From the NCBI GenBank assembly GCA_020744425.1, contig JAGMUV010000013.1, positions 62,001 through 126,000 on the forward strand: DNA of 64,000 nucleotides, written 5' to 3'. Each line of letters opens with the position of its first letter. The first letter of the stretch is position 1. This DNA is from Dactylonectria macrodidyma. Its lineage: Eukaryota; Ascomycota; Sordariomycetes; Hypocreales; Nectriaceae. Of the stretch, positions 43,006 to 53,866 are shown piece by piece. The position numbers and the translations under genes are program-made. The notes beneath the pieces were generated by a model that did no database searches, was not told the origin of the DNA, and saw nothing but the letters and a program-made list of their open reading frames with translations.

Positions 43006-45630
43006 TTAGTCCTCCGTCGTGATATTTGTTAGATTCAGTTCTCCGTCGACGCCGTCCAAATACTCGGAATCTAGCTCTTCAAGCCAATCGTTATTCAAGA
43101 ATTGCGCGTCTATGGCATCTTGACTGTGTTCATCAGTTGAACGAGCCGAAGTAAACTCGTTTTGGAAATGAGGAGATAATGATTCGTTCAGAAGACTTGG
43201 TTGAACAAGAAATGCATCCGGAGATGGAGATAGAAGCTGTCCACTAAGCGGACTGGTAAGGCGGAAGATATAGTCGAGAGCTTCGCGATACGTTGGGTTC
43301 CGAATTGACAACCTTGTTCGTAACATCTTTAAAGCATCTGTTGACAACCACGTTAGATCTGAATCCCGCGCCAAAACCCAACGTTAAGAGTGTACATACT
43401 TCCGTGATGATGCGCTGCGATGGTGTATCTTGTTAGTCAAGGCATCTCAATGGGTATTTGCGCATCGTGGCTCACCTATTGGCCAGTTTACCGCCATTTG
43501 ATCCAGGAATAACTCAAAAAGGTCGAGATGCTTTGTGAACTGCAACCTAGTTACTTCGCTATCGGTTGCAAACTGGCCGTTGTATGCGAGGACCGAAGCC
43601 GTAAGAATAATGATATAGGTGCACATAGGGTCCACGGCTTCGAAGTAACTAGGCTTCCAATTCTGGACTACCCGGACGACCTCATTCGCCTTGGATAAGA
43701 TTGCAAGCCAGTGTACTTTCAGCTCTATGGTTCCCCCGCTCATTGTTTGACAGCTTATCTTTGCCGCGCATATGGGAAGCAAGAGATTTGCGCTATCGTG
43801 CAGCTCAAAATCAGTGCTGTGCCGTGCTGTAGGAACGATGGCACCGACTTACCAAAACCAAACAAGAAGCGTCTCCAGTCGATTTTGATGCTGCTGTTCC
43901 GTCTCACCGATGCCGAGATTACGTGTAGCGTTGAAGAACCATGACGGCAGTGCGAATGACGCTGCTGTACAATCGCTCTCAAGCTCGTGCAAGCGGGCGT
44001 GCAGATCTTGACCGCGACTCTGCCTTATTAGTGATCGAAGTTCAGTGACTGATCGCATCAAGGAGCTTGCACCAAGATACAGATTTCGGTTTCGGCATGA
44101 GGCTTTAGAAAAGAGCATCCTCATGAGCTCCCAGTGCTTTCTACCAGTTGACGGGATGAAGTGTAATTTATCCTCATCGCTTCTTGTGTCACCAAGCGCT
44201 GAATTAGTGAAGTCCGGGATTGAGACGGATGGAAGCGCCATTTTTGACTGAAAATTATCCGAGATGGCATTGGAGAATGACCTTTCGTTTCGAATTAGCA
44301 TGGAGGTTTGGAATTATCCCGGATACAGAACTCACGCCACAGCATTGCAACTTGTATCAAGTGAATAGATGCACCACCATACGCTCTTCCATTCTTCCAT
44401 GTCGTGATCGATATAGGTCTCGCTGTCTTTGCCATTCATACGGACTTCGTTTCTAGACGCCTCTGCTCGGTTTTGCTCGGTGCGATTTCCATCCAAGTGT
44501 AGGCCGTAGTAGAGCTCAGCCATGCGGGTAATTCTTGCGATTTCGGTCACGGTATCCCAGCTCAAAGACTCGGACATATCATATACACAAAGCAATAGCG
44601 AGGCCTTGAGTTCGTCTAGTGTGAGAGCGGGGCCGCGGCTGAGGTTTGTTGCATGCTGAGCAAACATTTTCGGCGATATCGGGGTTCTACAGACGTCTGG
44701 GTTTGCAAAGCGAGAAGCAACTGCGTAGACTGCCATCTTGAGGCGCAAGGAAAGACCAGAAGGATTGCGATTTGATGACGGCGATGGAACGTGACGTAAC
44801 AAGGGATAGATTGGCTGTATGTGCGAGAAGTACAGGTTCAGCCTGAGATAAACGATGTTGGCGCTGTCTGGAAAGCCTTTCATGGCCTGGTGCAGGAGTC
44901 ACTCACAAGTACGCTTCCAGTTCGGGGTCAAGGTCTAGACAGTTGTCGGGTGATAACATGCCGAGTGAGTCATATGGTGAGGCGTTGATGAATGGGTTCT
45001 CGAAGAATTGTTGTTGGGCTGCAGCATTATCGCCGAACAAACTTGCGCTGTTAAGATCGCAAGCGTAGGTTGACTCGTCGATGGGATCTCTAAACGCACC
45101 CAGAGCCTCGAGGATCGATGAAGGAGAGTATGCTGGAGCGGCCGCAAATGTGTGACGGCTAGTTGGAACAGTCAAGCTAGCATCAGATAGAGATCTCGGT
45201 GCTCGGTGACTACCCTTCGGGGGTCCTGCACGTCGTGATCCAAAATGTTAAGCATTCTAATTCACGGCAATTGCAGCCACAATATTGAGACATACCTGGC
45301 TTCTTTCTTCGCTGGCTGTAGGTACAGATGGCGCCACGAGACTGGCAGCTGCTACAAGTTGGGCGGGTCATGTCACCTAGAGGACGTGAAAGTGTGTAAG
45401 CAATTACGATGTCATAAAGAATTGCCTTTGAAGCGTCTCGGCATACATTTCGTCTTTTTTCTGCCGCTCGGAATTTTGTGTTAGCATCTAAAAACCGCTT
45501 AATAAGGTCCTGTTTTGTTAGAAGACACGCACATTCTGCAGTGATCGCAGACTCGGAACTTAGCCGCGTCGAGTCGGTGTGCGAGCGAGTCTCGCCGCGT
45601 CACAGAAACGGCAGCGGAAGCGTCCGACAT
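43006..45630 (-). CDS. Zn2Cys6 fungal transcription factor 2
   Basis: Predicted nuclear regulator of the surrounding cluster. The zinc cluster is split over three exons: 45630-45533 (MSDASAAV ... CDHCR), a 35-nt exon at 45460-45426 (KKTKCMPRRFK) and 45376-45296 (TRPTCSSCQSRGAICTYS). This gives CX2CX6C...CX2CX6C. Exon 4 starts with GPPKGSHRAPRSL. A short 43-nt intron precedes ANIVYLRLNLYFSHIQPIYPLL, the opening of the fungal regulatory domain, which continues with KASLLLCVYDMSESLSWD and WWCIYSLD. The last exons end with GVDGELNLTNITTED. The junction after the 35-nt exon uses a non-canonical GC donor (AAAG then GCAATT), so the exon model there needs transcript support. The gene lies between the hydroxylase and the P450, the usual place for a pathway regulator. 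Confidence 0.75.
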
Positions 45631-46181
45631 CTAGGAGAGTATCTGTAACACAATCCAGTGGATTGAATGAGCTAATGTTTGGCGTGTACAGTTGGATGCG
45701 GATGGGTCTTGTGATGGAGGACGTTGGCTGTGTTTTCACCAAGTTATGGCGCAGGCGGGAAAAAGATGGAGAGTCCAATTCGATGACGGGCGGCAAAACA
45801 TCTTTTATAACTTTGGGCGAGGACACTCAGTGGCTTGCCAAAGTATTCTTAGTGCCTATTACCCCAGTCAGTGCCTCCGCCTTCGCGAGGAGGACCAAGC
45901 CTCATGCGGCCAATGGCTCAAAAGACGTCCAGATTCTCCCCACAAAACCAGACACGAATTGAAGCCACTCAAGCATTATTGGACCTCTGTCTGCGGGGTA
46001 GCCAGATACCGTTTCTCCATAGATTTGAATTCCGCTATATCCGATTTGCCGTTCGGACTTGCAAGTTCAAGGGGGTTCAGCCGTCTCCGTTGGACCCGGG
46101 CAATGTATCGTGAGTTTCAAATGGATGGGTTCCATTCAAATGAACGGCCTGGTATATTACTCCAGTCACTACTTTGGCGTA
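45631..46181. other. Intergenic between regulator 2 and P450
   Basis: 551 bp covering the start of the Zn2Cys6 gene and the 3' end of the P450. The open frames seen on both strands are shadows without motifs. Confidence 0.5.
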
Positions 46182-48090
46182 CTAGGACACTGCCTTTCTG
46201 TCCCTGGGGTTTAATCGAACCAATAGCCCCATTTGCTTCGCAAACCAGTACGTCTTTACCTGCCACTCCGGTTCATTGGATGCCCACTCCAAGTCAAACT
46301 GTCTCAATATCTGTGGTACAAATTTGCCAACTTCCATGATGGAGATGTTCTTTCCAATGCATGTTCGAGTGCCTGCCCCAAACTATCGCCAAAGTTCGCC
46401 GTCAGCTCTTGCTAGAGTTTTGCATTGGTAGGTGTCAACCCGACCAGGCCAGCCACTTACAGTTAAAAGGTGCCGGTCCATCAGTTTGATCCGCTCTTGG
46501 TCATTCGACAGCCACCGCTCGGGCCGAAAAACGTTTGCGTCGTCTCCAAAGATAGTACGGTCACGGTGGATGACGGCCGGATTGATGCCTACTATAGTAC
46601 CAGGAGACAAATATTGCCCGCACAGCTGTGCCCCTTCTCGAGGAACTACTCGTTCGAGCGGGTATGATACACCAGGATGCATGCGCATAGCTTCCTTAAT
46701 GCATGCTTGTCTGTGTTGGTGTTAGTAAGAGTGTTCTGTCCACACTGGTAATTCGAGCTTCGTGTGTATACTATTCCTCACTAGAGGCATCTTTTGTGGT
46801 GGAAGGCGGCTTACAGATACGTCAAGTCCAGGCTCTCCGTGAAGTTGACGACGGGAGAAAGTTTGCCCGCTTGATCAGCTTCGTCGATTTCCTTTTGCAG
46901 AGTCCGATAGACGCGCTCGTCGCGTATCACGTAATAAAAGACGGCCCGCAAGGAAATGGCCGTCGTGTCGCTTCCAGCCAACCTGTGGGCAAAGGTGTAA
47001 GCGAGTCACTGTCCTGAAAGCCGCAGTACAGAGAGTAAGGCATACAAGTTGTTTGTGAGGTGATTCATCAAGTCTCGGCGACTCATCATATTACCTGTCG
47101 ACTTCTGTTCTTGCCGAAAGTAGGCCAAGAAATCGCCCCGGTCGGTCGGAGGAGGCTGCGAGTCGTATTCCTTGATACAGTCCAGTACCATCTGTTCATC
47201 CGGTCAGAAACTTGTTCAATCATTGATGAATACCACCAGCCAATCCATGCCATACTTACTTCAGTCACAATATGAATGGGGTCCCGGACACCGAGCTTGC
47301 GAAAGATTCCCCTGACGGTTAGATTGCCTAGCAGGTAGCGGTGTAGCCATGGCATTTGTCCAACTATTCCTGCATAGCAGAGTCCCGTTTCCAAGCCCGC
47401 GATTATGTGGTTTATATCTTGGCGCTTCTCCATGAATCCGAAGCGTCGGGAAAATGTGATCGCTCCAATGACGTCGAATGCATACCACTGAACCCATTCA
47501 CCGAGATCAACCACTTGTCCTTGCAAGTCGAGCATGGCCTCGGTGAAAATCTCGCTGCAAGGGTCCACTAGATACTCTAATGTCCGAATTGAAGTCATTG
47601 AGAACTTTTGAGACACTGGTCGCTTGAGAGCCTTGTGCTCCTCTGGGTCGACTGATGTAAACATGCTGTTCATGATCTCGTTGTCATGAACAACAGACAT
47701 GGTCTGATAAAATGGAGACTGCAGTTCTCCAGTTAGATATATTTTTGACTCTTGGATCGCCTCCTAGGAACATGCCTTCAGAAACTTCGAGCTGATGCTA
47801 TAGATGCTTGATACAGCCGTTGGATCGGATATATCGACCACATTAGGCGCAGTCCGAACCACGGCTCCGTACGTGTCATGGAGTCGGCGGTACTCATTGT
47901 GAGCGTCACCCTTCCAAACAAGATTGAGGCGCCATGTCTGACTGATCTTTGCGAGCCAAGGCCCGGGAATGTTACGTAGCCCTGGCCGGAGGGCAGTGGA
48001 GACTAGGCTGACCAGCCAGCCGACCAGAAGCACGACGAAGAGAAGGGTGGTGTTTGTGCCGCCGATGAGAGCCATTATGTTATAGACCAT
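46182..48090 (-). CDS. Cytochrome P450 monooxygenase 1
   Basis: Predicted microsomal P450 of about 500 residues. An N-terminal membrane anchor (LLFVVLLVGWLVSLV) is followed by the proline-rich hinge NIPGPWLAK. Exon 1 is 48090-47776, exon 2 is 47718-47260 (HKALKRPVSQKFSM, the C-helix region) and exon 3 starts at 47191. A spliced I-helix reads LAGSDTTAISL, then come the K-helix ExxR in EAMRMHPGVSYPLER, FRPERW, and the heme loop FGAGTRTCIG in the last exon, which ends at the TAG at 46182-46184. The first intron (47719-47775) needs a GC donor (AAG then GCATGT). The GTG at 48114 is not used; ATG at 48090 is chosen. It shares a promoter with the extradiol dioxygenase, so it may carry out an upstream ring or side-chain oxidation. 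Confidence 0.8.
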
Positions 48091-48642
48091 CTCTGTAGAT
48101 TTCCGCTGTGCCACTGTGATTGTCGTTAGTTAGAGTTGTTTGCTTCGTGTCCACATTGAAATATAAGGAGGTAGGCACACCACGTTCGCGTGATCTTTGA
48201 CCATGAAAGCCAGCTTGTTTTTAATACGACTTTGTCACACACTAAACTTATTTCTGTTCCATCGAACAATATGCACAAATGACGGTCTAGTTAATCCGCT
48301 CGTTGACGACCACTATCTGATTGAGAAGGAATCTGCTTGGAAGAACAGGTTACTCCGTGACGTATTGGTCCGGGCTACCTGGTCCAAGCCGCCGGAACAT
48401 CGAAGATCAGAGATAGCGTAGAGTTTCTCCGGTTTCGCCACAACCTCGTGTCAGGACCGCGGTCCGCAGCTCTGAAATTTAGAGCTTCTGGCTCTATAAG
48501 TTTGATATGTTCAATTTCACCTTTAGAGCGCTACGTCGACCCTCATTTCAACAGCATAGCATTGGCCAGCACAGCTCAGCTTTCTTGAATAAAATCACTT
48601 TTCCATCCCTCTGACTTGTTTCCTCATTTACACTCGAGCGCA
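48091..48642. promoter_or_regulatory. Divergent promoter: P450 1 / extradiol dioxygenase
   Basis: A 552-bp gap between divergent genes of the aromatic cluster. No ORF of note. The arrangement implies coordinated expression. Confidence 0.5.
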
Positions 48643-49734
48643 ATGGCCTCGATCCCTGAGATACACAACAGCCCGTCGAAAATCCAACTTGAGCGCATTT
48701 CCCATGTTTACTTTGAGCATCCCAACTTGAACAAGTTCGACGAATTTGCCAAGGACTTTGGATTTGTTCAGGCGTATGAGGATCCAAATCAGATCGTCTA
48801 TCGCGGCTACGGGAGAGACCCTTACTGCTATGTCGCTCGTAAGTCGTCCGATGGGATGCAGTCGTTTGGAGGCGGAGCGTTTGTCGCCCAGACGCAGGCA
48901 GATTTCGACAAGGCCGCATCTATGAAAGGTGCTGTGGTCTCGGACTTGTCGCCACTTCCAGGCGGCGGGCGCCAGGTCAAACTGAAGAGTCCATGTGGGT
49001 TCCCGTTCCACGTTGTATATGGACAAGAGGAGAGAACTCTGGACGAATCTGCTCCGTCTGCACAAGTCGACTACCTTGGCCCTTTGAATGGCAGCTTCAT
49101 CAAGAACAGACTTGGTACGCTGTCCCCCTTGACCACCTCCCTAGTGTTCCTTTGCCAGTGCTCATTCACTAACAAGCATCTAAAAGGCCAATTCCAAAGA
49201 TTCCACTCAGGCCCTGCCATGGTCCATAAACTGGGCCACTACGGCTTTATTGTGGCTAACTGGCTTGAGGAAGTCAGCTGGTACACTGACAACTTCAATT
49301 TCGTTCCTTCGGACGTCCAGCATGCTCCGGACAACGCGGGTGTCGACGTGGTCGCCTTCATGCATTTGGATTTGGGCGAGCGCTTCTCCGATCACCACTC
49401 CATGTTCTTTTCGCGCGCACCACCGGGAGAGCATGACCGCATGCATCACTCGTCCTTCGAGGTTGAAGACTTTGACACGCAGGCTTTAGGACATGAATGG
49501 CTAGCCAGCAAAGGCCACAAACCCGTTTGGGGGTTGGGTAGGCACATCTTGGGGTCACAGATATTTGACTACTGGAGAGACCCGAGTGGATTCACGATAG
49601 AACACTATGCTGATGGAGATCTTGTGAATGTTCATACGGGAACGAAGCGGAGTATGGCCGGACCCTTGGCTGTATGGGGGCCTGAATTCCCGAAGGAGAT
49701 GACAGAGGACGGGACGATACCAACAGCAGCTTAG
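48643..49734 (+). CDS. Type I extradiol ring-cleavage dioxygenase (VOC superfamily)
   Basis: Predicted 339-residue two-domain VOC (vicinal oxygen chelate) enzyme that would open a catechol-type ring next to its hydroxyls, using Fe(II). Exons 48643-49114 and 49187-49734. The N-terminal VOC module (RISHVYFEHPNLNKFDEFAKDFGF) is degenerate. The C-terminal module carries the metal ligands: His in KLGHYGFIV, His in MHHSSFEVED, and Glu in FTIEHYADGD. The segment GLGRHILGSQIFDYWRDP closely follows the extradiol signature, with its second-sphere His and Tyr. The intron is exactly 72 nt and free of stops, so reading through it would only add 24 residues. Splicing is preferred because it restores family-like spacing. 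The start at 48643 is the first ATG (MASIPEIH). It lies beside an FAH-family hydrolase that could take its product. Confidence 0.8.
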   Translation: MASIPEIHNSPSKIQLERISHVYFEHPNLNKFDEFAKDFGFVQAYEDPNQIVYRGYGRDPYCYVARKSSDGMQSFGGGAFVAQTQADFDKAASMKGAVVSDLSPLPGGGRQVKLKSPCGFPFHVVYGQEERTLDESAPSAQVDYLGPLNGSFIKNRLGTLSPLTTSLVFLCQCSFTNKHLKGQFQRFHSGPAMVHKLGHYGFIVANWLEEVSWYTDNFNFVPSDVQHAPDNAGVDVVAFMHLDLGERFSDHHSMFFSRAPPGEHDRMHHSSFEVEDFDTQALGHEWLASKGHKPVWGLGRHILGSQIFDYWRDPSGFTIEHYADGDLVNVHTGTKRSMAGPLAVWGPEFPKEMTEDGTIPTAA

Positions 49735-50112
49735 AGTAGCTACGAATGATGATTTGAGGAAACATTCTATTCACTTCATCGATGTAAATACAGGACAGTT
49801 CAGTTCATCGTTATAAATTGTTTCCCACGAAGCTTTCATTCTACACATGTCTGATAACTTAGAGTCATTTAGATGCGTCTGATCTCTCCTAGTCTTATGA
49901 GTCTTTAGGGCTTCACTCTACCCTAGTCTAGCCGAGTCAGAAGTATACCAAACGACCCACTAGATGAGTGTTAATATGACCAGTTCATGAGCAGCACCAT
50001 GACCACGGACTCCGCGTCAAGTACTAGGTGATGGAGAAATTGACTACGATAAGGATCGCCCCCTAATTCGAAAACCCAGTAATTCACCCCCTAACTCATT
50101 GTCTATTACTTG
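49735..50112. other. Intergenic, no gene seen
   Basis: 378 bp downstream of the dioxygenase without a supported feature. Confidence 0.5.
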
Positions 50113-50558
50113 TCAGATATCCTTGCAGTGACTAAATGAAGGCCTACAGTACTCAAACAGATAGTACAGTACCAGCAAGTGCATCACATGTTCGCTTGTC
50201 CTGGCTTGTTCAAGTTCCTCCGGCGCTAGCCACCTTCTAACAAGTTTTTGGAGATCCGGAGGATCTTGAAAGTGGGTGGGGCCTTGAAGTGCTTCCGGCC
50301 AATTGATGACTTTACTGGCGGCTACCATGCCCTCCATCTCCGCATCCAAGCCATTAAGCGAGAAGTGCCGGGACGAGAGGGGTTGCTGACTCTTCCGGAA
50401 TTCACGTTTCGGAGTATGTAGTTTAGAGCTTCCGTAGTCCGAGAGTTCTTGTTCGAGGTATGGCCCAATTCCGCGGAGAGATTGCTAGCCAGATGACGCA
50501 AGGCATGCATATATTCGTGCACCATTGACTTACTACTAAAAAAGGAAACAAAACTCAT
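50113..50558 (-). CDS. Small hypothetical protein or relic
   Basis: Two overlapping minus-strand reading frames look like one coding unit. The first, from the ATG at 50558, begins FVSFFSSKSMVHEYMHALRHLASNL. The second carries SSRHFSLNGLDAEMEGMVAASKVINWPEALQGP and KLVRRWLAPEELEQARTS. They overlap near 50350-50400 in different frames, so either a short intron joins them or the gene is frameshifted. The composition is protein-like, but I do not recognise the family. It lies between the dioxygenase and the FAH-family gene. Confidence 0.35.
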
Positions 50559-50655
50559 ATGTATCGCGCAAGAACAGACATCGTCAATAAACTACGTAAC
50601 TCTTGGCTTACCAAGCTCCCTTTTCGTTCTTGACCTAGAAAACTACCTCTCCACA

Positions 50656-51763
50656 ATGTCTCATTGGAAGCATTTGATACGCTTTCTTGATGAAAATGGC
50701 CGGACCTATCTCGCCTCATTGCCATCCATCAAAGCTTCTCAAGAAATAGTAAACTCGGCGGTGACAGGGTTTGCTTCATTGACAGACTTGAATGAGCAAA
50801 AGAGCGGCAATCCTGTCGTGGTTCATGAGGTGCGCTTCACACTAACCTCCGGTCATCAATATTCGTTGGTTAGGTCGTCGCAAAATGCTGACTGAACCTA
50901 TCAGCTTCTTCCCCCTGTCCCGGCTGAAGGGGACATCATTTGCATGGGAATCAACTACATCGAGCACGCAAATGAGGCGGATGTAAGCTCACACAGTCAA
51001 CTCAGGGTCTTCAACTCAATGGCTCGAAGCTGACTAACTAATCTCATTTGGTCTGCAGCTCACGGTTCCTCTCGACCCTGTTATGTGGTACAAGCCGAGA
51101 AAGGCTTTAGGTGGACCTGGTGACGTGCTGATTCCATCTGCTGCAGCCAACAAGTTCCTCGACTTTGAAGTAGGCCTTGACTCTGTCCAACCTACTAAGT
51201 CGATGACCTTCTTGCTAATTCATCTTCTCTGCAGGGGGAACTCTGTATCGTCCTGTCGCATGATGCCCGAGACGTCAGCGTGGAAAATGCGTCCGACTAT
51301 ATTCTTGGATATACCGCTGGCAATGACCTCACCGCGCGTCTCTACCAAGATCCAAAACGCTCTGGAGGGCAGTTTACTCGTTGCAAGGCCTTTGACGGCT
51401 TTGCTCCTCTGGGCCCTATCTTGACAAGTGCCCAAGCATTCGGCAACTTGGAGAACAAATCAATTGTCACAAAAGTGAATGGCAAGGTGTTTCAAAATAG
51501 CCCCTGTCATTTAATACATGGACCGGAGACTATTATCAGTTTTCTCTCTCAAGGTTAGTGTGGAAAGTCCGATTGTTTTATTATCAACAACTAAACAATT
51601 CAAAGGGACAACTTTACCTGCAGGTACGGTCATAATGACCGGTTCCCCACCAGGTATTGGATATTTTCAGGATCCCAAATATAGCTTGAAGGATAACGAC
51701 GTAGTGGAAGTTGAGATCTCATCTATTGGAACCTTAGTAAACAAAATGGTCTTTGGGCCATAG
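50656..51763 (+). CDS. Fumarylacetoacetate hydrolase (FAH) family protein
   Basis: Predicted 279-residue hydrolase or isomerase of the short FAH type (as in fumarylpyruvate hydrolase or HpcE-like enzymes), which cleaves C-C bonds in ring-fission products. Five exons: 50656-50829, 50905-50982, 51059-51169, 51235-51553 and 51606-51763, all GT-AG and frame-consistent. Motifs: CMGINYIEHANEAD; WYKPRKALGGPGDVL; FEGELCIVLS, with the two metal-binding Glu; GYTAGNDLTARLYQ, with the metal-binding Asp; TRCKAFDGFAPLGP; and, after the last splice, GTTLPAGTVIMTGSPPGIG. It ends ...KMVFGP. Length and order are normal. Its position after an extradiol dioxygenase suggests it processes the ring-opened product. 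Confidence 0.85.
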
Positions 51764-52483
51764 CCTACAAACAACAGGCTCCATAGAACGAGGATGAATC
51801 GGAGGCACCCAGGTTACATAAGTCTCAAACGACAGTGGAAAGTTACGAATTAACCGGCATACTTGCGGTGAGTTTTCTTAAACAGGATAGACAACACACT
51901 TAAGTTACGCGGCTCTTACACACCACCCCTTTCTCCTTCCATTCACGTTCCATATCACCAGTAAAAATCAACTTCTGTTACTCCTACAAACGCTTATTCC
52001 GTTCATTCATCATTCTATATCACTAATCTTATGCATCGACTCACGTCTCCTAGCCAGTCCTACAGAGTAAGCAAGGAGATCGAGAAATAAATGAAAAGAA
52101 ATTTGAATAGTATTGCCATTCGCACATTTAAGTGTTGCTGCCTGCGCAGCATATAGATGTACCCATATTTGTGGCTGACTTATCTCTAAATTGATATATT
52201 TAATGCTTCTCCACAACATACTTAATTATATACATCGCGTTCGTTTAATCTCCTTTCCCATTATATCAATATGTTTTATGATCCTAATCAGAATGACTAT
52301 CACTAAGGAGAAGTGAGCTTATCTATAATTACCGTGTGGAGAGCAATACTAATATAAAAAGATTTTAGTATAATATTAGAGTTTGCTCAAGTATCGGCGC
52401 TCTCTCGTCCGCATCATAAGAATTGGGATTGATTGCAATACTGACAACATGTTTCATACGTAGATAATGCCATGACTACTACC
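51764..52483. other. Intergenic, no gene seen
   Basis: 720 bp, AT-rich toward 52330-52400. It holds the convergent 3' flanks of the FAH-family and PP2C genes. Confidence 0.5.
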
Positions 52484-53866
52484 CTATACTTGGAAGATCA
52501 GCACCAGTATCGTGACATCATCCCCAGGTTTCCTTCCTCTGCGCTCAACAACTCCATCGAATAGTAGTTTTGCTATGTTTATACCATCACTAGACGAGGT
52601 AGTTGCAGTTTGGCTTAAAACTGGGCTCAGGATCTCAACTGCTTCCTCGGATGACACCAGATCCCATAATCCATCCGTTGCAACTATGCCTACTATTGGG
52701 TGTGATGCCTTGGAGTTCGGTAGAGCATCCTGACTCTCCAACGGAACTTTGGTAACTTGTGGTGTTGATGAGACGTATGGAGGGCTTTTGTATGCCCAAA
52801 ACAGTGTGTCGAAGCGGTCGGTGAGTGGGATAATCTTTGCTCTCCCCTTGGAGGCTGCGGCTGCTTGCTGATGAGCACTCAACTGATTTATCAAGTCTCT
52901 ATGCTGATCCCGCTCCTTCCGCGTCAATTCGGAGTATTTTGGTGGTTCTCTTGCCGTATCTTGGGCGATCGTGCTCTGGCCGGCTCGGAGAGGCAACTTG
53001 TACATGCCGTCCCCGAATGCCCGAGTCGACAGAGTCTCCCCGAATAGTCGCCCGCCCACAAAGATATCCTTTGGATCATCACCAGGATGTTGGGAGGTGA
53101 TGAGCGATTGTTCATCTTTGACTCCTGAGTTGAGGTCGACGCTTGTAGCTTGGATGGTTGGTTTAGGGTTCAAAGATGCCACAACCACTCGCGAGTCTCC
53201 AAGGTTTATGATGTCGGCGGATGGTGTTCCCTGGCAACTATGCGGTACCTTGACCATGAGCATGGAGGCGGTACAGCCACTCAAGACTCTTAGTGCAGCT
53301 GTTGTACCCTCTTCTGTGATCCTACTGTCTCCATCGTCCGACTTGTCTCCTCTCTGTCTCTTCGCCCTGGAGAATTTCGTTGAGATGGAGCTGAGGATTC
53401 GCCTAGGAGCATGGGCTGCAGGTTTCGTCGGCATAGAATGTGCATCTTGAAAGGAAGATATCATTTGTTGATCAAACCTCTCAAAGGTCTCTTTAATCAG
53501 CTGTGTCTGAGCGCCCGTGCCGTGATTCAGACGAGCAGCTGCTGATAACACCTCTGATGGTAGGTCCTGCGCTACATAGGTAGCCGCAGCAGACCCACGA
53601 TGGCCGTCATAAACACCTAGCAGCAGTGTAGTCTGTCCAACTCCTAATCCATTCTGTTCGCGTACCCGAACGTCTATCGAGAATCTGTCCTCGATTGGGC
53701 GGCCTGTGGGTTGATGCTGGAGGATGTGTATCGTTGCCGTCCTACTTGAGCCCGTGTCTGATTGCGGCATGATCTCAATCTGGCGTATATCAGTGACAAT
53801 ATCACCCTGACCCATCTTGAAGGGTGCCGCGACACCAAGTCTGGCTTCAGCGCTTGGTTCATCCAT
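52484..53866 (-). CDS. PP2C-family protein phosphatase
   Basis: Predicted 460-residue metal-dependent Ser/Thr phosphatase, single exon, from the ATG at 53866. PP2C motifs in order: EDRFSI (about residues 58-63), LLGVYDGHRG (metal Asp and Gly), CTASMLMV, INLGDSRVVV, STRAFGDGMYKL, VGIVATDGLWDLVSSEE and the C-terminal DDVTILVL. A basic insert (KFSRAKRQRG) and a longer insert between the AFGD and TDGLWD motifs resemble the pyruvate dehydrogenase phosphatase-like branch. No obvious mitochondrial targeting sequence: the N-terminus is acidic. It looks like a housekeeping gene flanking the catabolic cluster. Confidence 0.85.
   Translation of the reverse strand: MDEPSAEARLGVAAPFKMGQGDIVTDIRQIEIMPQSDTGSSRTATIHILQHQPTGRPIEDRFSIDVRVREQNGLGVGQTTLLLGVYDGHRGSAAATYVAQDLPSEVLSAAARLNHGTGAQTQLIKETFERFDQQMISSFQDAHSMPTKPAAHAPRRILSSISTKFSRAKRQRGDKSDDGDSRITEEGTTAALRVLSGCTASMLMVKVPHSCQGTPSADIINLGDSRVVVASLNPKPTIQATSVDLNSGVKDEQSLITSQHPGDDPKDIFVGGRLFGETLSTRAFGDGMYKLPLRAGQSTIAQDTAREPPKYSELTRKERDQHRDLINQLSAHQQAAAASKGRAKIIPLTDRFDTLFWAYKSPPYVSSTPQVTKVPLESQDALPNSKASHPIVGIVATDGLWDLVSSEEAVEILSPVLSQTATTSSSDGINIAKLLFDGVVERRGRKPGDDVTILVLIFQV

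Noticed and set aside
45560..45826. An 88-codon minus-strand ORF over the regulator start
   Set aside because: It is an alternative frame over the true first exon of the Zn2Cys6 gene, which encodes CDHCR.
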